A stretch of 64,000 bases of DNA from NCBI RefSeq assembly GCF_963664965.1, contig NZ_OY761823.1, positions 1,374,001 to 1,438,000 on the forward strand, given 5' to 3'. Source of the stretch: an uncultured Pseudodesulfovibrio sp. Lineage in GTDB: Bacteria > Desulfobacterota > Desulfovibrionia > Desulfovibrionales > Desulfovibrionaceae. The stretch's first letter is position 1. The number at the start of each line of letters is the position of its first letter. The notes under the pieces were generated by a model. It was not told the origin of the DNA. It saw nothing but the letters and a program-made list of their open reading frames with translations, and ran no database searches. Of this stretch, positions 52,850-61,611 are shown piece after piece. A program made the position numbers and the translations under genes.

Positions 52850-53839
52850 TTACGTCGCTTGATTTCGTAGCTTAACCAGCAGGCGGAGAAGTTGGTTAGT
52901 GAAGCTCGCTTCGTTGTCGTACCATGCCAGTAGGCGCAGCATTGTGCCATCTGTAACGACCGTCATTTCTTCGTCCACAACGGAACCGTACCTGGAGCCT
53001 GTGAAGTCCGACGATACGAGGGGCTCCGTGCAGTAGGCCATGTGTTCGTCGGCTGCCTTGCGGAGTATGGACCGGACTTCTTGCGTCGTTGTCGGTGTTT
53101 TCAATTCACAGACGAGGTCGATGAGCGCCACGCTGGCCGTGGGAACGCGAAGGGCCGTTCCAAACAGCTTGTTTTTCAGTTCAGGGAGAACTTTTTCGAC
53201 CGTTTTGTGGGCTCCGACGGGCGTTGGGACGATGTTCATCGCACATGCCCGTGCCCGACGGAGGTCGGGATGACTCCCGTCCAGAATGCGTTGGCGCAAC
53301 GTGTAGGGGTGAACCGTGGTCATGTTCCCGTGGACGATGCCGAACTCCCTCTCAACGTGTTGGATCGGAAGAGCGAGGCAGTTGGTTGTGCAGGACGCAT
53401 TGGAGATAATCGTGTGGTCTGTTCTGATGTTGGCGTCGTTGACTCCCATGACCACCGTAATATCCGCGTCGTCGGCAGGAGCGGCAATGACGACGCGTTT
53501 GGCTCCGCACTGAAGGTGGCGTTCGGCAAAATGTCTTTCCGTGAACACGCCGGTGGACTCGACCACGATGTCGATGTCGAGCGAATCCCAGTCCCACTCT
53601 TCCGGGGAATGCTGCGAGTAGCGGACAACGGAATCTCCCACTGAAAAGTTGTTTGAATCGTGGGATGTTACCCCTGCGAACTGCCCGTGGACCGAATCGT
53701 ATTTCAGCAGATGGACCGCCTCGTCCATGGGCATGATGTCGTTGACCGCTACCAACTCAAGGGAGTTGTCGTGAGCGAGGAGGCGGGTCAGATAGCGGCC
53801 GATTCTTCCAAAACCATTGATTGCAATGCGTGTAGCCAT
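52850..53839 (-). CDS. glyceraldehyde-3-phosphate dehydrogenase, divergent
   Basis: 329 residues. NAD domain INGFGRIGRYLTR, catalytic ISNASCTTNCLA and the C-terminal AWYDNEASFTNQLL are standard. Phosphate-site motifs differ from glycolytic enzymes: TVHPYTLRQRILDG in place of VHSYT-x-DQ, and IVPTPVGAHKTVEKVLPEL in place of PTSTGAAKAV. It may be a second GAPDH or an enzyme for a related phosphorylated aldehyde. A 9-bp hairpin at 52821-52843 follows the gene. Confidence 0.85.
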   Translation of the reverse strand: MATRIAINGFGRIGRYLTRLLAHDNSLELVAVNDIMPMDEAVHLLKYDSVHGQFAGVTSHDSNNFSVGDSVVRYSQHSPEEWDWDSLDIDIVVESTGVFTERHFAERHLQCGAKRVVIAAPADDADITVVMGVNDANIRTDHTIISNASCTTNCLALPIQHVEREFGIVHGNMTTVHPYTLRQRILDGSHPDLRRARACAMNIVPTPVGAHKTVEKVLPELKNKLFGTALRVPTASVALIDLVCELKTPTTTQEVRSILRKAADEHMAYCTEPLVSSDFTGSRYGSVVDEEMTVVTDGTMLRLLAWYDNEASFTNQLLRLLVKLRNQAT

Positions 53840-53949
53840 TGATGGAGTCCAATGCTCCCGAAAGCAGAGGGCCTGATGAGGCGGCGATGGATGCCGTCTG
53901 GTGCAGGTCGCTTGAGTGATTTGTATCGGGGGACGGGTTTATGTCTTGC

Positions 53950-54621
53950 TTATTTTTCTGTGTGTACGTCCACACCATATTTGGACATACGTTTCCCGGA
54001 GTCCGTGTAGTGCTTGCGAATGGTTTTTTCAAGTTTCGACGGCCTGCCGGACTTCAGTGCTTCAAGAATGCCGAGGTGGCGTTCGTAGACTTGCTGTGGG
54101 GTATACAGGTTGATCCAGTGTTTGTAGAGCAGAAATTTCGAGATGCCCTGACAGGAACGGCGGCACAGTTCAATGAGGAGATCGTTGTCAATGCGGGAAA
54201 ACAGAATGTTATGGAATGTGCTGTCCAGTTTGGCCAACGAGTCTGTCTTTTCCTCGGACTCGGCGACTTGGCGCATTTGTTCGATGATTTGCTCAAGCTG
54301 GTCGATGTCGCTTTCTGTATAGAGCGGCAATGCCTGGGTTACGGCTGCGGCTTCAAGTACCCCGCCCGTAAAGTAGCTGTCCATGATCTGCTTGGATGTC
54401 AGCGCTGAAACGTGCTTGCCTTTTTGCGGTTCGGATTGAATCAACCCTTCGCGCGACAGCAGTTGCAGAGCCTCCCGGATAGGGGCGCGGCTGATGCCGA
54501 GCTTTTCCGACAGCAGCACTTCCTTTATCTGGTCGCCGGGAGAGAGTTCACCCTCCAGTATGGATTGCTTGATGTATTCTGCGACCTGTTCGCTGTATGT
54601 GAGTTTCTTGATGCCGTTCAT
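53950..54621 (-). CDS. GntR/FadR-family transcriptional regulator
   Basis: 223 residues from ATG 54621 behind AGGAG (the longer frame has no ribosome site). N-terminal winged helix (EYIKQSILEGELSPGDQIKEV, KLGISRAPIREALQLLSREG as family landmarks) and an all-helical FCD-type effector domain. Lies directly after the racemase gene but has its own promoter, and probably controls the neighbouring catabolic genes. Confidence 0.9.
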   Translation of the reverse strand: MNGIKKLTYSEQVAEYIKQSILEGELSPGDQIKEVLLSEKLGISRAPIREALQLLSREGLIQSEPQKGKHVSALTSKQIMDSYFTGGVLEAAAVTQALPLYTESDIDQLEQIIEQMRQVAESEEKTDSLAKLDSTFHNILFSRIDNDLLIELCRRSCQGISKFLLYKHWINLYTPQQVYERHLGILEALKSGRPSKLEKTIRKHYTDSGKRMSKYGVDVHTEK

Positions 54622-54666
54622 GGATTCTCCTGTACTGAAAGGGTCGTAAGTGACGGCAAGAATATT

Positions 54667-54698
54667 ATTAACTATCGGTGTCATGAAAATGTTGTCAA
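54667..54698 (-). promoter_or_regulatory. sigma-70 promoter of the GntR gene
   Basis: Minus strand TTGACA (54693-54698) with an AT-rich -10 region (ATAGTTAATAAT) about 17 bp away; overlaps the racemase gene end. Confidence 0.5.
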
Positions 54699-54700
54699 GT

Positions 54701-55597
54701 TTATTGGTTGTCGAGTGTAATTTGTTTAAGCGATTCCCGCGGGATGGGGGTTTCCAGAAAGAGTTCCCCAACGCGGGCGAACCGGAGCGGGGCATCGGTG
54801 GCGTGAAAGGAAGCGGTCCCTGTTCTGTGGGATTTTTCTTCCGCAGGCAACCGGAAATTGGGGGCCAGTTCTTTTGCCAGACAGTCCGCCGGGTCAATGA
54901 GTGCGACTTCTGGGCCTACAATGTCTTGTATGACGTTGGCGAACTTGGAGAAGTGGGTGCAGCCGAGGACGAGGCAGTCAGCTTTGTGCGGGGCGAATTT
55001 CGCAAAGAGTGGTTCCAGATATTTTCGTGCCGCCAAGGTCGCGATGTCGCAGTCAGTCCAGCCTTCCTCTGCCAGTGAAACCAGAAAGGGGCATGCATAA
55101 GAGCGTACCTTCGTACCCGGTGCAAGGCGGGTAATGGCCTTGTCATAGGCCTGGGACGCCACGGTGCACTCCGTGCCGATCACGGCGATTTTGCCGGAGC
55201 GGGTTGCGTTTGTCGCTGCCCGGGCACCCGCTTCGACCACGCCGCGGACCATGGTCTCGGGAAAGGCCTGTTGTACGGCGTTCAGGGCCACGGAGGATGC
55301 GGTATTGCAGGCGATCACGATACTTTCTGCTCCTGACTCGATCAGGAAACGCGAGGCCTGCATGGAATATTCGACGATGGTTTCCGGTTTCCTTTTTCCG
55401 TAAGGAAGCCGCGCCGTGTCGCCGCAATATATGTAGTCCGCCCACGGTATTTCGTGCTGGAGGGCGCGGAGAACCGAGAGTCCGCCGACGCCGGAGTCGA
55501 ACAGACCGATACACGGAGAGTCGTTCTTCGGCGTGAGCTCGGAGTTGCAGGCGTGCCCTTGCATATCCGTGAGCGAGATGGTGTGTACGTCAAGCAT
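54701..55597 (-). CDS. murI: glutamate racemase
   Basis: 298 residues. CIGLFDSGVGGLSVLRAL at the start, IVIACNTASSVAL and LVLGCTHFSKF carry the two catalytic Cys, and GTECTV is present. It makes D-glutamate for peptidoglycan. Its start overlaps the stop of the unknown gene upstream by 1 bp, tying it to the TRAP operon; a catabolic amino-acid racemase role is possible. Confidence 0.92.
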   Translation of the reverse strand: MLDVHTISLTDMQGHACNSELTPKNDSPCIGLFDSGVGGLSVLRALQHEIPWADYIYCGDTARLPYGKRKPETIVEYSMQASRFLIESGAESIVIACNTASSVALNAVQQAFPETMVRGVVEAGARAATNATRSGKIAVIGTECTVASQAYDKAITRLAPGTKVRSYACPFLVSLAEEGWTDCDIATLAARKYLEPLFAKFAPHKADCLVLGCTHFSKFANVIQDIVGPEVALIDPADCLAKELAPNFRLPAEEKSHRTGTASFHATDAPLRFARVGELFLETPIPRESLKQITLDNQ

Positions 55598-56838
55598 TAT
55601 GCTTTGGTGTCGAAGAGAGCGGCGTAGTCATCTTCGTTGAAGTCGAACCGTTCTTCGAGTTGCGTCTGGGCCATGTCTACGTTGTCGGCCAAGGTGGGAA
55701 TGGTGTTGCCGATGACATCCATGAACTTGGCCGCGTCTTCGAGGGTGAAAGACGGGATTTTCCATTCGCGGATATACTTCTCGGAAACGGCCATGGACAG
55801 CACCGCGCTGGTACCGGGCATGATGCCGCCCCCGCCGACCTGATCGTTCATGTGCGAGCTCATGAAGGTGACGCCTCCGGCATCCTGACTGACGATGAGC
55901 GCCAGTTCACCGATGAGATGTACCTTCTCCGCTGATGTCCGGGCATTGGAGAATTGTGTCCCGATTTCGACGATGCGTTTGCCGAGGTCCTGCGCGGCCT
56001 TTTCGAGTTCGCCGGTATGGCGCGGGTAGGCCGCATCCGAATGCAGGCAGGGCAGGCCAGCAGCTTTTACCCCGGCGAGCAGGGCTTCGTAAACGTGCTG
56101 GTTGTCGACTTCGGCATTGATGCGGACCCACATGCGGTCATGGTCGACACCTTCACACAGGGCGGGGACGTAGGCCTTGCTTTCGAGAATGACGGTCGGC
56201 AGACGGTCGAGGCCAAGGTCCTTCATGGCGCGGCCTTTGTCTCCGAGGGCGATATTGCCTTCCAGATCTTCGTCCGGGCCGAGCCCGCCTTCGTTGGCAT
56301 TGACCAGTGCCATGACCGAGACGGGAATGCCGTCGATGGCAAGACGTGCGCCGATGCAGCCGCCGATCTTTCCGGGCATGTCCTCGTTGCCGCGAATCAT
56401 GGCGTCGGGATATTTTTTCCAAAGAGTGTTCATGACGGCGAGGCAGCAGGCAGCCTGCAAAGCCACAGGTGCTTCCAGCACACCCTGTCCGTAGACCCGG
56501 CCGAACACGCGAAAGGCCGTGGATTGGCTGTATGTGGCGTCGAGTCCGATGGCGGACGCCATGAATGCCGCTTCGTGTGGGGTGAAGCCCCGGCGGGCGG
56601 TTGCGGACCCTGTGCCGCCGTCCCGTGTTGTCACGGAGATTTCTCCGGTGTGAGTATCGACGGAAGCGGACGTGATGGTCGTATCGACAGGGTAGGCCTT
56701 CTTGAGAAGCTCGACTGCCACGGCGAATCCGGCAGAGTCATCCTGCACGAAACCGCAGTGGCTGTGAACGTGGCCTACACCGGCATGTCCGGAGATGCCG
56801 ATGATGCTTTTCCCTTCGGGATTTGGGGTGATTTTCAT
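55597..56838 (-). CDS. hypothetical protein of the TRAP operon, 413 aa
   Basis: From ATG 56838 behind GGAG (an earlier frame to 57003 overlaps the transporter). Soluble, no signal. I do not recognise the family. Conserved-looking Gly/His-rich stretches: GISGHAGVGHVHSHCGFVQD near residue 12, MVGR-free core with GGTGSATARRGFTPHEAAFM, NANEGGLGPDEDLEGN, and HSDAAYPRHTGELEKAA. The His cluster suggests metal or cofactor binding. Placed between dctM and murI, so it may act on the imported compound. Confidence 0.75.
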   Translation of the reverse strand: MKITPNPEGKSIIGISGHAGVGHVHSHCGFVQDDSAGFAVAVELLKKAYPVDTTITSASVDTHTGEISVTTRDGGTGSATARRGFTPHEAAFMASAIGLDATYSQSTAFRVFGRVYGQGVLEAPVALQAACCLAVMNTLWKKYPDAMIRGNEDMPGKIGGCIGARLAIDGIPVSVMALVNANEGGLGPDEDLEGNIALGDKGRAMKDLGLDRLPTVILESKAYVPALCEGVDHDRMWVRINAEVDNQHVYEALLAGVKAAGLPCLHSDAAYPRHTGELEKAAQDLGKRIVEIGTQFSNARTSAEKVHLIGELALIVSQDAGGVTFMSSHMNDQVGGGGIMPGTSAVLSMAVSEKYIREWKIPSFTLEDAAKFMDVIGNTIPTLADNVDMAQTQLEERFDFNEDDYAALFDTKA

Positions 56839-56896
56839 GAAGGCTCCAAAAGGGCTGCCCGCCGCAGGAGGAGGGGCGACGGGCAGCGATGGTTGA

Positions 56897-58177
56897 TTAC
56901 AGACCGGGCAACCAGAGTGCCATGGGGGGGAAGAACACGATGGCAAGGAGTGCGAGGACCATGGTGAACAGGAATGGAAGCACGGCTGCACTGAGTTTTT
57001 CAATGCTGATGTTTCCGATACTGCATCCGACGAACAGGTTGACGCCGACGGGCGGGGTCAGGAAGCCCATGGATGCACACACGATCATGACGATACCGAA
57101 GTGAATCGGGTTCATGCCCAATACCTTGACGACCGGCAGAAGGAGCGGGGTCAGGATCAGGATGTTGGCCAGTGCGTCCATGAAGGTACCCATGATCAGC
57201 AGGAAGAGCAGGATGATGGGAATCAGGACGTACTTGTTGTCGGAGATGCCCACGAGCAGGTTCACGAGCATGTCGGGCACATTGTAGAAGAGCAGAATCT
57301 GACCGAGGGCGGTAGCCGTTGCGACCACGAGGAAGATGGAGGCTGTGGTCAGGGCAGTTCCCTTGAAGATGTCAGCGACCTTTTTCCATGAGAGCGTGCG
57401 AAGCACGATGCCTTCGGCCACGAAAGCGTACAGTACCGCGATGACACCAGCTTCTGTGGGAGTGGTCAGGCCGCCGTAGATGCCGCCCAGAACGATGAGC
57501 GGAACCATCAGGGCTACCAGGGAGCTTTTGAGGGCGACCATGATCTCCTTGAAAGTCGCACGCTTGCCGGAGCCGGTGTAGCCGTACTTCTTGGAGAGTA
57601 TGTAGCTGCATGCCATCAGGCAGAGGCCGACAAAGATGCCGGGGATGACGCCTGCGATAAACAGGTCACCGACAGACACACCGGCGGTGGTGCCGTAAAT
57701 GATCAGCGGGACACTGGGAGGAATCATGACGCCGAGACAACCGGCAGCCGTGTTGACTGCTGTGGAGAACGACGTGCTGTATCCCTCTTTTTTCATGGAC
57801 GGGACCATGATGCCGCCGACTGCGGCGACCGTTGCCGGTGCGGAGCCGGACAGGGCGCCGTAGAACATGCTGGTCAGGATGGAGATGTGGGCCATGCCGC
57901 CGGTGATGTGGCCGACAAGGCTCTTGGACACGGTGAGCAGGCGTTGAGCCATGCTTCCCTTTTGCATGATTTCGCCCGCCATGATGAAGAACGGGACCGC
58001 CATGAGGGGGAAGACGTCCAGAGACGTGACCATTTTCTGAATGAGAAATTCAAACGGTAATATATCTCCGACCCAGACGCCCACGATGACACTCAGTCCG
58101 ATGGCGATGCCGATGGGCACGCTCAGGAAGAGGAACGAGGCGAGGGCCAGGAATGTGAGTACAATTGCTGTATCCAT
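56897..58177 (-). CDS. dctM: TRAP transporter large permease
   Basis: 426 residues, about 12 helices. FFIMAGEIMQKGSMAQRLL, SGSAPATVAAVGGIMVPSM and PPSVPLIIYGTTAGVS are DctM motifs, as is GFLTPPVGVNLFVG near the end. Drives import of the substrate held by the binding protein with a Na+ gradient. Confidence 0.95.
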   Translation of the reverse strand: MDTAIVLTFLALASFLFLSVPIGIAIGLSVIVGVWVGDILPFEFLIQKMVTSLDVFPLMAVPFFIMAGEIMQKGSMAQRLLTVSKSLVGHITGGMAHISILTSMFYGALSGSAPATVAAVGGIMVPSMKKEGYSTSFSTAVNTAAGCLGVMIPPSVPLIIYGTTAGVSVGDLFIAGVIPGIFVGLCLMACSYILSKKYGYTGSGKRATFKEIMVALKSSLVALMVPLIVLGGIYGGLTTPTEAGVIAVLYAFVAEGIVLRTLSWKKVADIFKGTALTTASIFLVVATATALGQILLFYNVPDMLVNLLVGISDNKYVLIPIILLFLLIMGTFMDALANILILTPLLLPVVKVLGMNPIHFGIVMIVCASMGFLTPPVGVNLFVGCSIGNISIEKLSAAVLPFLFTMVLALLAIVFFPPMALWLPGL

Positions 58178-58189
58178 TATTCAAACCTT

Positions 58190-58681
58190 CTATTTGCAAG
58201 ACGGGGAAGTGAAATCGACTTCTCCCCGGAGAATGGACAGGACGCGCTGGGCGGTCCTGATAGCCATGAGGCCCATGCCAACCGGTACGCTGAGGAAGAC
58301 CCAGTACATCTGGATTTCGAGGGCGGGAGTTTTCTGCCCGGTACCTGCCAGAAAATCGACCATCTGGAAGCCCCATACGGTGACGCAGACGCAGAATCCG
58401 ATGGTACAGACATAGGCGGCCAAGGTGACGTACTTGGCGATCGTCGGGCCGAAGACATTGCGGAGGATGGTGACCTCCAGATGCCTGTCTTTTTGCGTGG
58501 CGTAACTGCAACCCACGTAGACGGACCAGATGAAGAGATAGCGAGCCAGCTCTTCGGACCAGTCCAGTGAGCTTTGCAGGACATACCGCTGGAAGACCTG
58601 AACTGCGATGATCAATGCCATCCCGCCCAGGCAGACAGAAGAGACAGTCCCTTCGACTTTATCGAGAAAATTTTTACTCAT
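58190..58681 (-). CDS. dctQ: TRAP transporter small permease
   Basis: 163 residues from ATG 58681. Four helices, with the DctQ motif WSEELARYLFIWSVYVGCSYA. Lies 12 bp before dctM. The longer frame upstream has no ribosome site. Confidence 0.92.
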   Translation of the reverse strand: MSKNFLDKVEGTVSSVCLGGMALIIAVQVFQRYVLQSSLDWSEELARYLFIWSVYVGCSYATQKDRHLEVTILRNVFGPTIAKYVTLAAYVCTIGFCVCVTVWGFQMVDFLAGTGQKTPALEIQMYWVFLSVPVGMGLMAIRTAQRVLSILRGEVDFTSPSCK

Positions 58682-58756
58682 GACACTCTCGTGGTTGTTC
58701 CTTGGATGTTGGCCGCCGGACTGGATGAGAGGGCGTCCGGCGGCCAACAAGGGATG

Positions 58757-59752
58757 TTACTTGCCAGCGACAGTTGCCTTGGCACGTTCAATCAGATCTT
58801 TGCCGATGCGCTTTTCGAACTGGTCGTAGACGCCTTTGGTGGCTTCGGCCCAGCGTGCGCGCTCTTCAGGGGTCAGGGTGTAGACGGTCACGCCCTTGTC
58901 GGCGAGCTTTGTCATGATTTCCTTTTCGCCTTCACGGATGAGCTTGCGCTCATAGAGCTTGGACTCTTCAAAGGCTTCAAGGATGATGGCCTTGTTGGTG
59001 TCGGACAGGGAGTCCATGAATTTCTTGGACATCATGACCAAGTGCGGGCTGTAGAGGCTGTTGACCATGGTCAGGTTGTTGGTGACTTCGGGGAAGTTGT
59101 TGTGCCATGCGAGGTTCAGGTCGATGTCGATGCCGTCAACCGTCTTCTGTTGCAGGGCGGTGTAGACTTCACCCCAGGAAATGGGAGTGGGGTTGATGCC
59201 GAGAGCCTTGAGGGTGGCGATGTGTGCCTTGGAGGGGGTGGAGCGGATTTTGAGGCCCTTGGCGTCAGCCATGGTCTTGACCGTACGCTTGTTGTTCCAG
59301 AGGTTGCGGAAGCCGATTTCGATGTAACCGAGGCCGATGATGCCGCTTCTTTCCAGAGCCTTGGCTGCGTTCATGCCGATGGGACCATCGGTGATCAGGT
59401 CGGTGGATTCGTAGTCGGGGAACAGGAAGGGCAGGTCGAAGATCAGGAAGTCATCGGAAAAGGGGGCCAGGTTGGGAGTGGAAGCGGAGCCCATTTGCAG
59501 CATGTTGAACTGCAATCCCTGAACAACGGAGTCGAAGTTGCCGAATTTGGAGCTGTCGTAGATGTCGACGCGGAATTCGCCATTGGTGCGAGTCTCCACC
59601 AGTTCCTTGAATTTTTCAAAGCCCTGACCCATGGGGTGCTGGGGAACGTTGGGGTGAGCCAATTTGATGACTGTGGGGCCAGCGAAAGCAGTCGAGACGC
59701 TTATGGCAAGGATCGCAACCAGAGCGATCAGGATAGATTTGATCCGGGACAT
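58757..59752 (-). CDS. dctP: TRAP transporter substrate-binding protein
   Basis: 331 residues from ATG 59752 behind GAGGAG. Signal peptide ending STAFA-G. DctP features: VIKLAHPNVPQHPMGQGFEKF, TNGEFRVDIYDSSKFG, and IEIGFRNLWNNKRTVKTMADAKGLKIRS (short of it, GFRNLWNNKR) with the Arg that binds a carboxylate. Substrate likely a carboxylate or amino acid. Confidence 0.95.
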   Translation of the reverse strand: MSRIKSILIALVAILAISVSTAFAGPTVIKLAHPNVPQHPMGQGFEKFKELVETRTNGEFRVDIYDSSKFGNFDSVVQGLQFNMLQMGSASTPNLAPFSDDFLIFDLPFLFPDYESTDLITDGPIGMNAAKALERSGIIGLGYIEIGFRNLWNNKRTVKTMADAKGLKIRSTPSKAHIATLKALGINPTPISWGEVYTALQQKTVDGIDIDLNLAWHNNFPEVTNNLTMVNSLYSPHLVMMSKKFMDSLSDTNKAIILEAFEESKLYERKLIREGEKEIMTKLADKGVTVYTLTPEERARWAEATKGVYDQFEKRIGKDLIERAKATVAGK

Positions 59753-59833
59753 TTTTGTACTCCTCATTATGAATAGTGTCCGTTTGGGACAGCGTTAGTT
59801 TATGCCAATTCAACGCCGTCGGGCAATTATTGA

Positions 59834-59862
59834 AAGGCCCGCGCCTGAAAAGCACGGGCCTT
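59834..59862 (-). terminator. hairpin between dcyD-like and dctP genes
   Basis: AAGGCCCG pairs with CGGGCCTT (stem extends with one mismatch). On the minus strand CCTTTC follows, so termination may be partial. Confidence 0.6.
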
Positions 59863-59872
59863 GTGAATGTGT

Positions 59873-60874
59873 TTAGTCGCGGAAGGTGTCCAGGTAGGCA
59901 TACAGCGCAGGGGAGCCGCCGGTATGCAGGAACAGGACGTTGGAACCTTCGGGGAAGTGGCCCTTGCGGACGAGGTCTACAAGACCGGCCATTGCCTTGC
60001 CGGAGTAGACGGGGTCGAGCAGGATGCCTTCGGTGGAAGCGAGCAGCTTGACTGCTTCGACCATGGAGTCGGTGGGCAGGGAGTAGCCGGGGCCGACATA
60101 GGAGTCGAAGCACTCGACGGCTTCAGCAGGGATTTCGCCCTTGACGCCGACGCGTTCGGCAGTAGCCACGGCCAGCTTGTGAACGATTTCTTCCTGAACA
60201 TCCTTGGTGCGGCTGACGTTGATGCCGCTGACAGGGATGTTTGCATTGCAGCCGACCATGCCGACGACGACACCGGCGTGGGTGCCTGCGCTGCCGCTCG
60301 GAACGACCATGTGGTCGATCTTCAGGCCGGTCTCGAAAAGCTGCTGAAGGGTTTCTTCCGCACAGGAAACATAGCCGGTTGCGCCAATGGTGTTGGAAGC
60401 GCCGCCGGGAACGATGTACGGCTTCTTGCCTTCGGCTTTCAGCTTTTCGGCCAGCTTTTCCATCTCACCCATCATGTCGGAACCGCCGGGAACCACGTCG
60501 ATGGACTTTACGCCCATGAGCTGGAACAGGAAGTTGTTGCCGGAACCTTCGGGCTTGTAGCTGCCCTTGACGCGCTCTTCGAGGACCAGATGGCAGTCCA
60601 TGCCTTCCTTGACGGCCCAGGAGAGGGTCAGGCGGCAGTGGTTGGACTGGACTGCGCCGCAGGTGATGATGGTGTCAGCGCCCTGCTCCAGAGCGTCGGC
60701 GATGCAGAAGTCAAGCTTGCGGGTCTTGTTGCCGCCGGCGCAGCCGGGGAGCAGGTCGTCGCGCTTGATGAAGATGTTTACCTTGCCGCCGAGGGCTTCG
60801 GAAAAAGCCGGAGCCGCTTCGATGGGGGTGGGGGTCTTTACATAGCCGCGACGGGGAAATTTAGCGAGGTTCAT
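59873..60874 (-). CDS. D-cysteine desulfhydrase/ACC deaminase-like PLP enzyme
   Basis: 333 residues, fold-type II PLP enzyme. The PLP Lys is in GGNKTRKLDFCIADAL, followed by TCGAVQSNHCRLT and PGGASNTIGATGYV; FLHTGGSPALYAY is the C-terminal landmark. Family members release pyruvate, ammonia and sulfide from D-cysteine, or act on other D-amino acids. RidA precedes it, which fits release of reactive enamines. Confidence 0.9.
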   Translation of the reverse strand: MNLAKFPRRGYVKTPTPIEAAPAFSEALGGKVNIFIKRDDLLPGCAGGNKTRKLDFCIADALEQGADTIITCGAVQSNHCRLTLSWAVKEGMDCHLVLEERVKGSYKPEGSGNNFLFQLMGVKSIDVVPGGSDMMGEMEKLAEKLKAEGKKPYIVPGGASNTIGATGYVSCAEETLQQLFETGLKIDHMVVPSGSAGTHAGVVVGMVGCNANIPVSGINVSRTKDVQEEIVHKLAVATAERVGVKGEIPAEAVECFDSYVGPGYSLPTDSMVEAVKLLASTEGILLDPVYSGKAMAGLVDLVRKGHFPEGSNVLFLHTGGSPALYAYLDTFRD

Positions 60875-60898
60875 GGAACTCTCCTCAGTTTGTTGAGA

Positions 60899-61282
60899 TT
60901 ATTTAAGGTTGATGACGGCTTCCACTTCAATGTCCGAGCCAAGGGGCAGGGCTGCCACCTGAAAGGCGCTGCGGGCAGGGAAGGGAGTTTTGAAATATTC
61001 ACCATAGACGGTGTTGACGGCCTGAAAGTCGGCGATGTCGGCAAGGTAGACTGTGGTCTTGACGGCATTGTCGAGGGATGTGCCCGCCTCTTCAGCGATG
61101 GCGCTCAGGTTCTTGAAGACCTGATGGGCGCGGTCTTCAATGCTGCCTTCCACCATCTTGCCAGTTGCCGGATCAATGGGCAGCGCTCCGGAAGTGAAAA
61201 GGAGGTCGCCTGCGATCACGGCCTGCGAGTAGGGGCCGATAGCGGCGGGGGCGTTGGGAGTGTCGATGATTTGCTTGGTCAT
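60899..61282 (-). CDS. ridA: RidA-family enamine/imine deaminase
   Basis: 127 residues. APAAIGPYSQAVIAGDLLFTSG, PARSAFQVAALPLGSDIEVE carry the conserved Arg and Glu of active RidA. It speeds up hydrolysis of 2-aminoacrylate-type products of PLP enzymes. 24 bp before the desulfhydrase-like gene. Confidence 0.95.
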   Translation of the reverse strand: MTKQIIDTPNAPAAIGPYSQAVIAGDLLFTSGALPIDPATGKMVEGSIEDRAHQVFKNLSAIAEEAGTSLDNAVKTTVYLADIADFQAVNTVYGEYFKTPFPARSAFQVAALPLGSDIEVEAVINLK

Positions 61283-61611
61283 CTGTCACTTTCTCCAGTT
61301 AAAAAAATTAAGACGTATTGTCCAAATGGCGAATGTCTAATGTCGACATTTTCAAAAAACGTGTTTCCTCTCTATCGACGCAGAAGGCTTGTGTCAACTG
61401 AATTGTGCGAGATTTCACAATGGAACGCGTGTTTGATTCGCTAACTTTTTGAAATCATGAAGGTTGTTTTTTGATAAAAACAGGCTGGCTGTGCCCAAGG
61501 TGGTCCCCCTTGATTTCGTTGGGGAAATGTCAGCTAGATGCGCGCCCTTTTTCGGGGTTGCTTCAAGCGGCATGGATGAATCGTCGTGTCGTCCACGCAA
61601 TAGGCAGGGGG
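61283..61611. promoter_or_regulatory. upstream region of ridA with AATGTCGACATT palindrome
   Basis: The 329 bp between ridA and the LysR gene end. AATGTCGACATT at 61339-61350, about 60 bp before ridA, is a 12-bp palindrome with a second AATGTC just beside it, a candidate LysR or GntR site. No gene seen. Confidence 0.45.

Noticed and set aside
59753-59872. A sigma-54 site upstream of dctP
   Set aside because: TTGGCATAAACTAACGC has the GG and GC 11 bp apart rather than 10, so the spacing is wrong.
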